DNA of 64,000 nt from positions 54,045,503 through 54,109,502 of the forward strand of contig NC_052510.1 of assembly GCF_014356525.2 (NCBI RefSeq), in the 5' to 3' direction. The notes beneath the pieces are model-generated. The model saw nothing but the letters and a program-made list of their open reading frames with translations, was not told where the DNA came from and searched no databases. The position numbers and the translations under genes were made by a program. The DNA comes from Nilaparvata lugens. Lineage: Eukaryota > Arthropoda > Insecta > Hemiptera > Delphacidae. Shown piece by piece: positions 34,416-46,554 of this stretch. Positions within the stretch are counted from its first letter, which is position 1; the number at the start of each line of letters is the position of its first letter.

Positions 34416-34574
34416 GTTAGTGGGGAGGATATTTTTAATATTCTTTCCGAAGAATGGACATTGATATGACCAAAGCTCCGCCAATTTATGTAGATGCATA
34501 ACAATATACGTAATTATTATCCAACAAATTGCTTTTTCATATCATATACAGTTCAATAATTATTTTCTTAGTCT

Positions 34575-34690
34575 ATATTATGTAAATTCATCTATAATTT
34601 TGCTGTATTGTAAGCTATTGTATATAAGTGCATAAGCCAGTATATATTGTAATGTACATAAATAAAGTACTCAATCAATCAATCAATCTT
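34575..34690 (+). mobile_element. LINE 3' end with AATC tail
   Basis: It ends GTGCATAAGCCAGTATATAT, then ACATAAATAAAGTACTCAATC repeats. 49085-49190 has the same block (GTATAAGCCAGTAAATATTG) and an AATCTAATCT tail. The tandem tetranucleotide tails mark LINE 3' termini. Confidence 0.55.
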
Positions 34691-35640
34691 GTTCTTCCTC
34701 TTTGCTCTGCTTGTAGTCATCATTCCTATTTTTCTCCTCCTCCTTTATCATCTTCTTCTTGTCCGTCTTGTTTTCAAAATATCCAGGATACAATATCTAA
34801 TTGCGCTACTTTAGTGCAAACCTAGACTGTTACTACAGTAGTTATGATGAACTAGGGCAGAGAAAATTGAATGAAATATGGGGAGGGAACGGCTCTACTC
34901 CTACTACACTAACAGAAATGTGAGGCTTCCAGAGAGGGAGGAGAATTTTCTGAACCGAAAAAATTTCCGACCGAAAAAAGAGCGTCGCCCACAACGAATC
35001 CCTAGTGCACTGGTTATTGGAGGAGACCCACCCCTTTTTGTATTTCCCATTCCACCCTAGGATCCATACGCACCCCCCCCCACCAACCACTACATCACCC
35101 CTTGTGACCGCAGCTCATTCCCGATTATAAAAGTTTGACACACAAATGACACACGCTCACGATAATGGGAGAGCGTACCACTTCCGCACGCGCACTTACT
35201 CACTTTAATCTAGCGAGCAAAACGCTCTCGTCAATAAGTAGGTTTGAAGATTGAATTTACAGAACAATGCAGATAAAGATGCAAGTACTAACTGTTCCTT
35301 CGTATTGAATTTTATTGATTGTTATTTTGTTGATGTTGATAGCTTGCTTGCTAACAATTAGGCCTACTACAAATATATTATTTTTTCTACAACTGCGCGT
35401 AAAAAAAGAAGAATTTACATACTCAATTCTCCTCGTAAAACAGCTTATTTCTGAGTAGAATCTACTTTTTCGCTCGCTAACCATTCGTGCATGCGCAGAA
35501 GAGTTTCTTTACGCTCGCCAATCAGCTGATGGTAAGCAGCTCGCCAAAAGGTCAGATCTTAACCTAGAAAGTCGGTAATTGTAACTCCGCCTATATAAGT
35601 AATTCAACAGGTTTGGGCAGTTGTAGAAAAATTTTTGTAT
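34691..35640. other. GC-richer upstream DNA, unassigned
   Basis: 34880-35095 is GC-rich with CCACC runs. 35100-35560 contains several GCTCGC/GCGAGC phrases that may be decayed inverted repeats. No supported gene. Confidence 0.4.
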
Positions 35641-35643
35641 GTA

Positions 35644-35717
35644 ATTCGCGCGTAATGCTTCTTTATCGCTCTTGCAAAACTGTTTTGCGCGAGCGATAGA
35701 GTCGCGCATTACGCTCT
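35644..35717. repeat. Short GC-rich hairpin
   Basis: The arms CGCGTAATGC, TTATCGCTC and TTGCAAAAC pair with GTTTTGCGC, GAGCGATAGAG and GCGCATTACGC around a two-base loop. This stem of about 33 bp is precursor-sized and stands out from AT-rich flanks. It could be a small MITE or a hairpin RNA source. Confidence 0.6.
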
Positions 35718-36530
35718 TAATACATAAATAGCCATTTTTTATCCGTTATAGATTATGGTTGGTCGATTTCGATTGAAAATAAAATTCAAGCTTTATAGGT
35801 TTTTGTTTTGTAATTCATATTTTTTTACGAAACTTTGCGCTTCGGAATTTATCAATAAAAGTTTTTTCAATAAAGAATTAAACCATAAATTTATTCTCAG
35901 TAGAACAAATTTTCGGAACAACTCTTTAATGAGCATGTAAAATTTCCATTATTTCCTTTAATTTCTGATATCTAGAATTTTGATGTATTTAGTATTTTAA
36001 TGGGAGTCCCAGTTGTGAAACCAGATAACTTTCAGAAAATGTGAATCAAATTGAGCTTAAATAACAAAAGGAACATCATCGATACCTTACCTAGACTTGA
36101 ATAGTTCCGAATTAGTATTTTCTAACCCATAGTTTCTGGAGTATACCTATATTATGATTGTCTATTTAAAGGGTAGGCTAACATCTTTCAGTCAAATATT
36201 ATGCAAATAATTTATTGTTGATCACGCTCAAAATCACCTTCTCTCATAAACACCTAATACAGTCAGACCCTCTCCTTTCAAACCCAACAACCAACATCTT
36301 GAACTTAAGGCATCTTGAAATCAGTCATATCATCTAAACCATAACGTTGCCCTCGTATCAGCACAGGCAAAGACCATTAGATGTCTTCCCCCATGGACGC
36401 TGGAGTCCATTACAACACCCAGATCCCGTCTCCCTTGCGAATTTAATAATATTGAGCTACTGCTTTTGAGTAGTATCGAATCGGCTTTTTGAATTTCTGA
36501 ACGTGCACACGCATCAGCATGAATTTATTT
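35718..36530. other. Upstream DNA, nothing recognised
   Basis: AT-rich sequence without supported features. Confidence 0.4.
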
Positions 36531-36534
36531 ACGC

Positions 36535-36575
36535 GATGGGTAGCGAATTGCATCCTACAGTGACAGACCATTGTG

Positions 36576-36634
<59 letters not shown>

Positions 36635-36880
36635 AATATGTATATGCGTGAGTAAGGAAGGAATTGAGAGAACAGGAAATAGAAAATAGGAGAGTGATAA
36701 TGAAGGACAAAAAGGAACAAGTAATAGTGAAGATAAAAGAAAGCAAGAGAGAAGGGATGAAGAGAAAATGAGAGACAGATTTCAGGGTGGGGAAGCTCCA
36801 TACTCCCTTGTATGATTTTTATGATGGCTGAAAAGAGAGAGTAGAAAACATTGAGTGAGAGAGATTGGTAAAGAATATAT
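36535..36880. repeat. Duplicated block (copy 1) with (AT)n
   Basis: TAGCGAATTGCATCCTACAG, an (AT)n run at 36574-36632, ATATGCGTGAGTAAGGAAGG, GATTTCAGGGTGGGGAAGCT and CCATACTCCCT are all repeated in order at 37955-38345. There the AT run is almost absent and a short internal AGGGTGGGGAAGCTCCATAC unit is doubled. Confidence 0.75.
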
Positions 36881-36889
36881 CTCTTTTCT

Positions 36890-37040
36890 GTATAGGGCTA
36901 CTTGTAATAAAAATAGAAATAAAAATAAAAATCTCAGTACCCTTTTTGAATTATTTAATCACTAAATAAATAATTATTATTTTGATTAGATAATTCAAAA
37001 AGTGTACTGAGATTTTTATTTTTATTTCTATTCTTATATT
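36890..37040. mobile_element. AGGGCTACTT foldback element
   Basis: The arms AATCTCAGTACCCTTTTTGA and TCAAAAAGTGTACTGAGATT, each bordered by A/T-rich AAATAAAAATA runs, face each other. It is a compact relative of the fragments at 4105-4432. Confidence 0.65.
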
Positions 37041-37057
37041 GGTGAAGAATGTTTATA

Positions 37058-37951
37058 GTAAGATCCACGTTTTTAAGGCAGTATTTCATTACCAATGATA
37101 TTGCTATCCTTGTCTTTCATTCGACAAAGCGGATAGCGCTATCTCTTTCTTGCTTTGCTTTGTTGCCAGATCTTCTTCTTCTTGTTAAGATCATTATAAG
37201 AGTGAGAAAAAGTGGCAACTGAAAATTTTAAGTTGTCTTAAGATATACGCGCCGCGAACATGAGCAATTCACTTTTAATCAGCTGACTATATCTGTATTT
37301 TTACAGGAACGGTAAGATACAGATATAAAAAGCTTGACATCAGCTGATTAGAAGTGAATTGCTCATGTTCGTGGTGCGTAAATCTGTACGCACCTTAATA
37401 AGCGAGTTATGGGTCGTGCTAACTACGTTTTCTTTCCAGATCATAAACGATTTCGACTATGTTAACAGAACTTCTCTTAAAGATTCAAAAAATGTATGTT
37501 TCCAAACTAAAACATTTTATCCCCCATATCGTTCATAAATAAAAAAGTAGCATTTTTTGTAAATTTGATAATTTGTCTATTCTGGCATAAATTTCGAAAA
37601 AACGCATTTTAGAACAAAGCCAATGATATACTGAATGTATTAAAAAAATCCAATGGAAAATCCGAAACCGTTTATGATGTGGAAAGAAAACGGAGTTAGA
37701 ACTTTCAACAACCCATAACTCGCTTATTAGTCCACTTAAATATTTCAGTTGCCACTTTTTCTTACTTTTATAATGATCTTGACAATTATATTGAAAAAGA
37801 TTATCTAATTTTAAAAAAGTGTAGCAAACAGCCTTAATATTACATCAATAAACCTGTATCCGCAACCATCTATAGAAGGCATTGACAAGACAGAGGTTCG
37901 GCAACGGTTTTCTCCTATCTTTCAACACTGCCATTATAATGTGAACCTCAC
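37058..37951. mobile_element. Nested transposon cluster inside a Tc1/mariner-type MITE (copy 3)
   Basis: The outer MITE has ends GTAAGATCCACG and its inverse, flanked by TA. Inside it, 37183-37785 is a foldback with arms GAAAAAGTGGCAACTGAAAA and their complement. Inside that lie two adjacent elements. One is the GGTGCGTACAG-type MITE (about 37233-37396, left end trimmed). The other is a foldback (about 37396-37730) with ends AATAAGCGAGTTATGGGT and ACCCATAACTCGCTTATT. That makes three levels of nesting. Confidence 0.65.
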
Positions 37952-37954
37952 TAT

Positions 37955-38345
37955 AGCGAATTGCATCGTACAGTGTCAGAAGCATTTGCTATTGTGTGTG
38001 TATATGCGTGAGTAAGGAAGGAAGAGAGAGATAGAAAATAGGAGAGTAATGATGAAGGCTAGAAAGGGAACAAGTGAGAGCGAAAATAAAAGTATGAGTG
38101 AGAGTATGAGAGAGGGAATGAAGAGAGAATGAGAGAGGGAATGAAGAGAGAATGAGAGAGAGATTTAAGGGTGGGGAAGCTCCATACTCTTTCGAATGAG
38201 AGAGGATGAGAATGAGAGAGGGAATGAAGAGAGAATGAGGGAGAGATTTCAGGGTGGGGAAGCTCCATACTCCCTCGAATGAGTTTTGTGTTTGCTAAAA
38301 AGAGAGAGAAAAAAATTGAATGAGAGTGAGAGTGATTGGTAGAGA
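37955..38345. repeat. Duplicated block (copy 2)
   Basis: This is the second copy of 36535-36880. GAGAGGGAATGAAGAGAGAA-type purine sequence is expanded, and the GTGGGGAAGCTCCATACTC phrase occurs twice. It is purine-rich on the plus strand and non-coding. Confidence 0.7.
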
Positions 38346-39065
38346 ATGATTAGAAGAGTGCATTTGCGTGGAGGTTTGTTTGAGTAAGGCTATGGTTGAA
38401 ATGTGTGGTGTACTTACTGGATAATTTATTTACAGGGTGCAAACATTTACACCCCATTTAGAGTTTGATTGAATGCAGAGCTACTACTGATTAATTGATT
38501 TACTCTCCTTCCTGATTGACATTGTTAATCAATTTTCAACCGCTTGTATTTTTGATACATATTCTTCTATTGAATAACTTTAATTTCCACAGTAAGAACA
38601 TAACCTATTTTTCAGACATGTTATTATTTATCAAAATTTGGGAGCAGAATAGTTTTGGGCTATGCCTGTTGTTCTATCCCAATCATATTTATGAGATTTG
38701 TAATTGTATCAATGAATAAATAGATAATCCATATCGTATTTATCATTACATTATAATTATTGATATTGTAAGCACGACGTGCCTTCACCAATTATGTAAG
38801 GAGGGAAAAACTATCAGGCTATAACAAAAGAGAACAGAATAACTAGAAATTTAATGATTCTTTAACATATTTTACATTTAAACAGAAGGAGATTAATTTT
38901 ATTATAAAAAAAACATTATTGATATGAAATCGATGGGGAAAACACTCGCTTGCTGCTAATGATGATTCAATCTTTGTGGTTATGAAAACTAAGAACAATG
39001 ATCTTATCCAGTAGTCACCTATCTTTTGAATATGGCTTCCCCCTTTGGCATCCACTGGTTTAATC
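38346..39065. other. Upstream DNA with one LINE-tail-like segment
   Basis: 38595-38720 has a CATAACCTATTTTTCAGACA ... TTTGGGAGCAGAATAG ... TGTATCAATGAATAAATAGA layout like the other LINE 3' ends. The rest is unassigned. Confidence 0.4.
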
Positions 39066-39385
39066 GCGACTTTACAGTTAGTATTTTAAAAGAACAAAAA
39101 TTAACTGAACCAATGAATAGGCTCAGGACAAAGATTATACAAAGACAAAAACACTGTTCATTGAACTTTTTTAATTTTAAAACTCTAAAATCCTGATAAA
39201 TATGAGATAAATATATGATTCATATATACAGTTAGTATTTTAAACAAACAAAAATTAACTGAACCAATGAATAGGCTCAGGACAAAGATTGTTCAAAGAC
39301 AAAAACACTGTTCATTGAACTTTTTTAATTTTAAAACTCTAAAATCCTGATCAATGTGAGATGAATATATGATTCATATATATAT
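39066..39385. repeat. Two-copy tandem repeat, period 158 bp
   Basis: ACAGTTAGTATTTTAAA, GAACCAATGAATAGGCTCAG and CACTGTTCATTGAACTTTTT recur with a spacing of 158 bases and only a few substitutions. Confidence 0.8.
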
Positions 39386-40836
39386 GTTCCATATGACCAG
39401 GTGACATATAGTATCTCTTGATAATGTCATTATATAGCCGAAACAAGTCGTGACTAAATAATTTTTGAATAGGGTACTCAGATCTCTTATGTATCATCTT
39501 CAATCATCGATAATAATAATATCGTTATATCCAATGACCTGGCTGGCTCATGTCTGGTGTCAGAGTTTTCAGGTCGCACCTGATCAATTTCAGGGCCTCT
39601 GATTTGATCTAACGACTCTTTTTGAGGCAGGGGGAACGACAGATCAACGTGTATCTTATCTCTTAACTCAATCGGGTCTTATCAGATCCTGCTTAGAATC
39701 GGGTCTTATCTCTACCTCCGTAAACAAAGCCATAGTGCATTCTGGTGACGTCAGCACAGGTAGGGCACCTATACCAATGAAAATTTGTTGATTTCAGCTG
39801 ATCTATTAGTGTTTTTATTGGTGTAAGAGCCCTACCTGTGCTGACGTTACCATAACCACCTGTCATTATGGCAGGATACCATTATGGTGCATTATGGCTT
39901 TGTTTACAGAGGTAGTCTTATTAGATCTTTTACTAGAGTCGCTTATAGAACGGGAATGTAGAGACGGCAAGTTACTGGCAGCCAGTGCCTTATATGGCGT
40001 CAGTTCTACAAATTCCCATTTTTTAAATATCTGTCTGCATTATTGAAATTGATGGATAGCGATGTAATTAAAGCACTGACCGTCATTATCTCACCGTCTC
40101 TACTTTCCCTGTTACTTTCCCGTCTTCTACTTTCCCTATGTCTATAAAAGCCACTTATACAGAGTGTTCTGAAAAAAGGTGCCCATAGTCAGGGCGTGAT
40201 TCCTCTCATAAAAAGAAGAAAAAAGTTCTAATTAACATAGTTCCGAAAATACTCAGTTACCAAGTTATACAGAGTGAAAGGTTTCGTCTGAATTTCAGTT
40301 CCCCTGCCGAAACGAAGCCCTACGGGTATTTGTTTGGTGTTAATAAAGATGTACAATTTAGCGTATTCTATGTAAAATGAACTGAAAAATTGATTAAAAC
40401 CACTTCCAGACCTGTAGCTACAGTAGTTTTTGAGATATGTGACGGAATACGCGAAACTTGTTCACGAAAAGCAAGTTCCTTTAAGGTTTGAAGCAGATTT
40501 ACTATGTTAAATGTACAATAAACACAGAATATTTATCTACAGAACTTGTAGGAAAATTCAATATCGAAGAGAAAGATGTAGAATAAGTCTATAATAGACA
40601 AACGCTACTTTTAAAAAAAAAAAACTTAATTACATAGAAAACTCATGAATAGGCTAATATACAAAATCTGTTAAGCTCTCTATCGATGAAAAGCGGTGTA
40701 ATTAAAGCACTTACCCAAGAATAGTGTATAGCTATATACCATCCTTGGCACTTACCGCCAGTATCTTACCGTCTCTACATTCCATGTCTATATAAGCCGC
40801 TTATATAGGATATTATCGAACACTAGCAGGATATAA

Positions 40837-41255
40837 TTGACCGAGCGAAGTGAGGTCTAAGATTCAAGTCGACGGTTTGGTATTTCTCTTAATGTTTGAA
40901 TGTTTGAATGTTTAAGAGGTCATATGTTGCGCATTTACGGCGAAACGCGGTGATAGATTTTCATGAAATTTGACAGGTATGTTCCTTTTTTAAATGCGCG
41001 TCGACGTATATACAAGGTTTTTGGAAATTTTGCATTTCAAGGATAATATAAAAGGAAAAAGAAAGTTTCCTTCATACGCCAATATTGGAGTAAAAATCAG
41101 ACAATAGAATTATTCATCATAAATCAGCTGACAAGTTATTACACAGATGTGTGGAGAAGCGAGTCTATTGCTGTATTTCCATAAGGTCTATAGTTTCAAT
41201 CAGGTACTTGTGGATGAGAATACTGCGTGAGGTCTACTGTTCACAGAACTACTAG
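40837..41255 (+). mobile_element. Helitron-like element B1 (TTGACCGAGCGAAG ... CTACTAG)
   Basis: The boundaries are set by the empty sister site at 42751/42752. Removing 40837-41255 restores GATATAA/TAGTCAACC with no target duplication and an A/T insertion point. The 3' end ACAGAACTACTAG followed by host T fits the Helitron CTRR-T rule. The 5' end TTGACC is not the canonical TC. The 419-bp interior is non-coding and contains GCGTCGACGTATATACAAGG. Other copies: 58821-59438, B2, and a 3' end at 51307-51355. Confidence 0.5.
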
Positions 41256-43845
41256 TAGTCAACCAATGAGATTTCTCCTTCGATAATCATGTAGGAGAAT
41301 GAGACATGTGGGATTAAGGAAATCTAAAGATTTAGGCCCGTATGCAGACACTCGGTTTAAACGAGTGTTAAAAAAAAAAAAAAGAATTGAATTGAATTGA
41401 ATTGAAAAACGGAGAAATGTCAGCTGTTCTTTTAAATCCCGTATGAAACACATAATGATAGATGGAAGTATATATTATGCAAGTGAACGTGGTTTAGCGT
41501 TAAACCAGAACTTCCTATATACCGGACCTGCGCCTACAAAAAAGTAGTATATAGGAGGTCCTGGTTAAACGTAGATGATGCATTTGGCCCTGAGAAGTGA
41601 ATATGACTCAGCAGTCAACACTGATACATAGTTCATAGATCATGTAAGTTATTGACCGAGCGAAGCGAGGTCTAAGATTGAAGTCGACGGTAGGGCACCT
41701 ATACCAATGAAAATTTGTTGATTTCAGCTGATCTAATAGTGTTTTTATTGGTGTAAGAGCCCTACCTGTGCTTACGTTACCATAACCACCTGTCATGCAC
41801 TATGGCTTTGTTTACAGAGGTAGTGGTCTTATCAGATCTTTTACTAGAGTCGCTTATACAATGGGAATGTAGAGACGGCAAGTTACTGGCGGCCAGTGCC
41901 ATATATGACCTCGGTTCTACAAATTGTCATTTTTTTAACATCTGTCTGCATTATTGCAATTGATGGAAAGCGATGTAATCAAAGCACTGACCGCCATTAT
42001 TTCACCGTCTCTATTTTCCCTGTTACTTTCCCGTCTTCTACTTTCCCTATGTCTATAAAATCCGCTTATACTGAGTGTTCTGAAAAAGGTGCCCATAAGT
42101 CAGGGCGTGATTCCTCTCATAAAAAAATAAAAAAGTTCTTATTAACATAGGTCCGAAAATACTTAGTTACCAAATTATACAGAGTGAAAGATTTCGTTTG
42201 AATTTCTGTTCCCCTGCCGAAACGAAGCCCTACGGGTATTTGTTAGTTGTTAATTAAGATGTACAATTTAGCGTATTTCATGTAAAATGAACGGAAAAAA
42301 TGAATAAAACCACTTCCAGACCTGTAGCTACAGTAATTTTCAAGATATGTGACGAATTACGCGAAACGTGTTCCCGAAAAACAAGTTCCTTTAAGGTTTG
42401 AAGCAGATTTATTATGTTAAATGTACAATAAACACAAAATATTTCTCTACAAAACTTGTAGAAAATTTAATATTGAAGAGAAAGATGTAGAATAAGTCTA
42501 TAATAGACAAACGCAACCTTGAAAAATAATACTTGATTACATACAAAACGCATGAAAAATAGACAAAATCTGTTAAGCTCTCTATCGATGAAAAGCGGTG
42601 TAATTGAAGCACTTACCCAAGAATAGTGTGTAGATATAGTGTATAGCTATATACCATCCTTGGCACTTAACATCAGTATCTTACCGTCTCTACATTCCAT
42701 GTCTATATAAGCCGCTTATATAGAGTAATATCGAACACTATCAGGATATAATAGTCAACCAATGAGATTTTTCCTTCAATAATCATGCAGGAGAATGACA
42801 CATGTGGGATTGAGAAAATCTAAAGATTTAGGCCCGTATGCAGACACTCGGTTTAAACGGAGAAATGTCAGCTGTTCTTTCAAATCCCGTATGAAACACA
42901 TAATGATAAATGGAAGCATATATTATGCAAGTGAACGTGGTTTAGCGTTGAACCAGGAATTTCTATATACCGGACCTGCGCCTACAAGAAAGTAATATAG
43001 GAGGTCCTGGTTGAACGTAGATGATGCATTTGGCCCTGAGAAAAGAAGATGACTCAGCAGTCAACACAGATTCATAGTTCATAGACCATGTAAGTCATGT
43101 AGTTATGTCGCAGCATAGTGTGCAGGCATGCAAAGCTGAGAGTTTAGAATCAGAGATGAACGAAATGTAGTTTCCGTTTCTCTATAATAGAATGTAATTA
43201 CATTCTATACTCGCTGATGCAAAGCTGACTTGAGCCGTGTCATTGAAGAATCTTCACTACAGAAAATATCCAAGCAGCAAAGCCGATTGATGCTGTCTCC
43301 AAAGGTTGAAGCACTGAAGAGCAGACTTCAGTGAGATAACGTCATGAGACGAGAGAGAAATACATCACCCCGTAGGGTATGTGTGATGCGTTTTTCCGTG
43401 TAGTTGTTATTGTTGGGGTTGGTTACAGTGGAGTGACGGTGCCCCCCCGCCCATGACACCCCTGATCGAGTTTGGGTTTCCAGTCGGACTGGGAATTTGA
43501 AGTGATTATACCGGCAACACGTCTACCTCGCTTCCCGACCCCCTCACATTTGGGGGAACTGAATCCCCCTTTGTTGCTCTACGCATCAACGAGATGTGAT
43601 TTCAACTAGTTGAGTAGACTAAACAGTTGTTCCTCGTTAACCAATAGTACTTCGTTTAATATGATTCGAATTGGGTTAATAAGATTATAAAATTCGAATC
43701 AACTCTCACAAAGAATTATCGCTTATCTATTATTCTCTGACGTGTAACTCCAAAACTCGAAAATAAAAAAGAAACGATGGGAAGGGAAAAAATAAGAAGG
43801 GAGAAGAAGAGAAGGGAAAGGAGGAGGAAAAGGAGGAGGAGGACG

Positions 43846-44634
43846 TCGACGTATATACAAGGTTTTTGGGAATCTTGCATCTCAGAGATAATATAAAAGG
43901 AAAAGGAGCCTCCTTCATACGCCAATATTAGAGTAAAAATCAGATTATAGAATTATTCATCATAAATCAGCTGACAAGTGATTACACAGATGTGTGGAAA
44001 AGCCAGTCTATTACTGTATTTGTATAAGTTTCAATCAAAAACCTTAAAGAGGTATGCATCTTTAAGCTGGGTTTACACCAAAGTTATTAACATAATGTTG
44101 AAACCAGAGACCTCAAAGCTGCGATTAGACCAAAGTTATTAACAAAATCTTAATAACTCAATCCTTATAGATTCTATTAGATTGAACGGAAGTTGACAAA
44201 CACACATCTTCATCATGTGTATTTTAAGTTATGTTCAATCTAATATAATCTATAAGGATTGAGTTATTAACATTTTGTTAATAACTTTGGTTTAATCGCA
44301 GCTTTAAGGTATTTCGCTCCAATATTATGTTTTGCAGTCATGGTATTATTATGCGTGCCCATTAGTATCAATATTCTCACATTTAAAAAAAACTAATTTA
44401 ATAGGTGATTAAAAATAAACACATGAACTAAATAATGCTGGAGAAATTATAATATTTCTTATTGTAAAAAATTAATTATCATCAGATAGAACGATTATCA
44501 CGGAACTGGATGAATTATATCATATGGAATACAAATTCAAATGTGAGCTGAGTTTGTTAACAATTTAAACAAGTGACATCAGGTACTTGTGGATGAGAAT
44601 ACTGCGTGAGGTCTACTGTTCACAGAACTACTAG
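43846..44634 (+). mobile_element. Helitron-like element B2, right part, with nested insertion
   Basis: GTCGACGTATATACAAGG through AGTTTCAATCA matches B1. The match resumes at 44581 (GGTACTTGTGGATGAGAATA) and ends CTACTAG at 44634. About 540 bases (44040-44580), including the foldback MITE at 44063-44306, are inserted between ATCA and ATCA. The missing left end of B2 lies at 41652-41688. Confidence 0.5.
44063..44306. mobile_element. Foldback MITE, AAAGTTATTAACAAAAT family (copy 2)
   Basis: The core 44113-44306 has ends AAAGCTGCGATTAGACCAAA and its inverse TTTGGTTTAATCGCAGCTTT. The left arm's outer 50 bases are present twice (44063 and 44113), a partial arm duplication. Confidence 0.65.
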
Positions 44635-45300
44635 TGTAGTTATGTCGCAGCATAGCGTGCATGCATGCAAAGCTGAGAGTATAGAATCAGAGATGAACGA
44701 AATGTAGTTTTCGTCTCTCTATGATGAAATGTAATTACATTCTCTACTCTCTGATGCAAAGCTGACTTGAGCTGTGACTTTGAAGAATCTTCACTACAGA
44801 AAATATCCAAGCGGCAAAGCCGATTGTTGCCGTCTTCGTAGAGAGGTTGAAGCACTGAAGAGCAGACTCAAGTGAGATAACGTCATGAGACGAGAGAGAA
44901 ATACATCACCCCGTAGGGTATGTGTGATGTGTTTTTCCGTGTAGTTGTTATTGTTGGTGTTGGTTACACTACAGTGACGGCGCCCCCCTCCTCTGACACC
45001 CCTGATCGAGTTTGGGTTTCCAGTCGAACTGGGAATTTGGAGTGATTATACCGGCAACACGTCTACCTCACTTTCCGACCCCCTCACATTTGGGGGAACT
45101 GAATCCCCCTTCGTTGATGCTCTACGCATCAACGAGATGTGATTTCAACTAGTTGAATAGACTTAACAGTTGTTCCTCGTTAACCAATAGTACTTCGTTT
45201 AATATGATTCGAATTGGGTTAATAAGATTATACAATTCGAATCAACTCTCACACAGAATTATCTATTATCTATGTCCTCTGACGTGTAACTCTAAAACAC

Positions 45301-45803
45301 AAGAATAGAGAATGAAAGGATGGAAAGAAGAAAATGTAGGATGAGAAGGAACGAAAAAAGAGGATTGAAAATCAGAAGGAAATAAGAAAAAGTGAAAGTG
45401 ATCAATGACAATGATATCCAATTAGAAGAAGAGAACAGTGTGAAGAGGAAATGAGAAGGGAGAAGAAAAGAAGATTATTGATTAGTTATTTTCTTTACTA
45501 AGTCTTTCAGACCGAATTTACCACATGAAGCAGTGATAAAGAATAAAGAATTGTAGAAATGAAATTGTTCGAAGAAAAAAAGAGAAGGATGAGAAGAGTA
45601 GCAAGAAGGAAAATTGAAAAGAATGTAGATGGGAATTTGAAAGAATAAAGATAAGAAGAGGATGAAAAAATAAGAGATTACAACAGATTAATTTTATTTC
45701 AAGAATAAGTTAGATAATTATATTAAGATTAGGTTAGACAGCTAAACTTCTTTACACCTATAATTTAGTAAGAGGAAGAGAGAAAAACTGTGAATAGATA
45801 AAA
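45301..45803. other. Purine-rich sequence
   Basis: 45300-45680 is rich in GAA/AGAA on the plus strand without clear periodicity. No gene. Confidence 0.4.
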
Positions 45804-46013
45804 TGCCAAGTAACATGAAGCATTTTTTAGGCGTTTTTTCAATGACAGCGGTTAGTCGGTAGGATAGGAAGCTCTCCTTGGATGATTATCAGCTGATTCC
45901 CGAATGCCAACCAAATCAGCTGATAATCAGCCAATCGGAGAGCTTCCTGCTCTGCCTACTCGTCCACCGCCAGTACAAAAACGCCTGAAAAACTGCTTCA
46001 TTTGGCTTGGCCC
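45804..46013. mobile_element. Foldback MITE about 210 bp
   Basis: The ends GCCAAGTAACATGAAGCA and TGCTTCATTTGGCTTGGC are inverted. Inner arms AGGAAGCTCTCC...GATTATCAGCTGATT pair with AATCAGCTGATAATC...GGAGAGCTTCCT. Confidence 0.7.
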
Positions 46014-46421
46014 GAATTAACAAGAAAAAGGTGAAAAGATAACTTAATATTATATTATGTTTGTCAATTGTCATAGTCATTCAATCTCAGCTGTTTTCCA
46101 TGCATGAAATCAAGCCGGTAAACCGCTGTTTGCAGAACAAATAAACATATGATTCTCATTGCAGCATACCCTACTGTAATGAAACCATATATTTTCTTTA
46201 CAGTCTAGTATGTTTCCTAGTTCCGAAATAGGAACAGCAAAACTGCTACAAAAAACAACCTTCAGCCCCCAGGTGGAAGTTTTGTCAACTTCCACAAAAT
46301 TCCTGATTCGAAATTTCTAAACTAGGTTATGTTTATAGAACGCTTGTAGTAGCTTCAGCACAAGCAGGTAATGTTTTCTATTTCTCAATTATTCTTATTT
46401 AGATTATTATGACAAAAAAAA

Positions 46422-46554
46422 TAGTATACGTCACTTGGACGTGAGTGTCTTTTGCAGTGTCGAATGAAATTCTAGTCGAGGCATTAGCCGAGACTAGAAA
46501 CATCATTCTCGCCTGCAAAAGGCTCCTTCCCGTCCATGTGACGTAAGATACTAT
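46422..46554. mobile_element. Foldback MITE about 133 bp
   Basis: AGTATACGTCACTTGGACG and CTTTTGCAG pair with CTGCAAAAG and CGTCCATGTGACGTAAGATA. The loop holds CTAGTCGAGGC / GCCGAGACTAG, itself inverted. Confidence 0.7.

Larger units (their letters stand above)
39759..45300. repeat. Segmental duplication A-C-D with Helitron-like insertions
   Basis: Blocks in order are A (39759-40836), element B1 (40837-41255), C (41256-41651), the left end of B2 (41652-41688), A' (41689-42751), C' (42752-43097), D (43098 to about 43845), the rest of B2 (about 43846-44634) and D' (44635-45300). A and A' share GTAGGGCACCTATACCAATG and GGGCGTGATTCCTCTCATAA. C and C' share TTTAGGCCCGTATGCAGACA. D and D' share CACCCCTGATCGAGTTTGGG. 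The second A-C-D set lacks both insertions. Confidence 0.7.
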
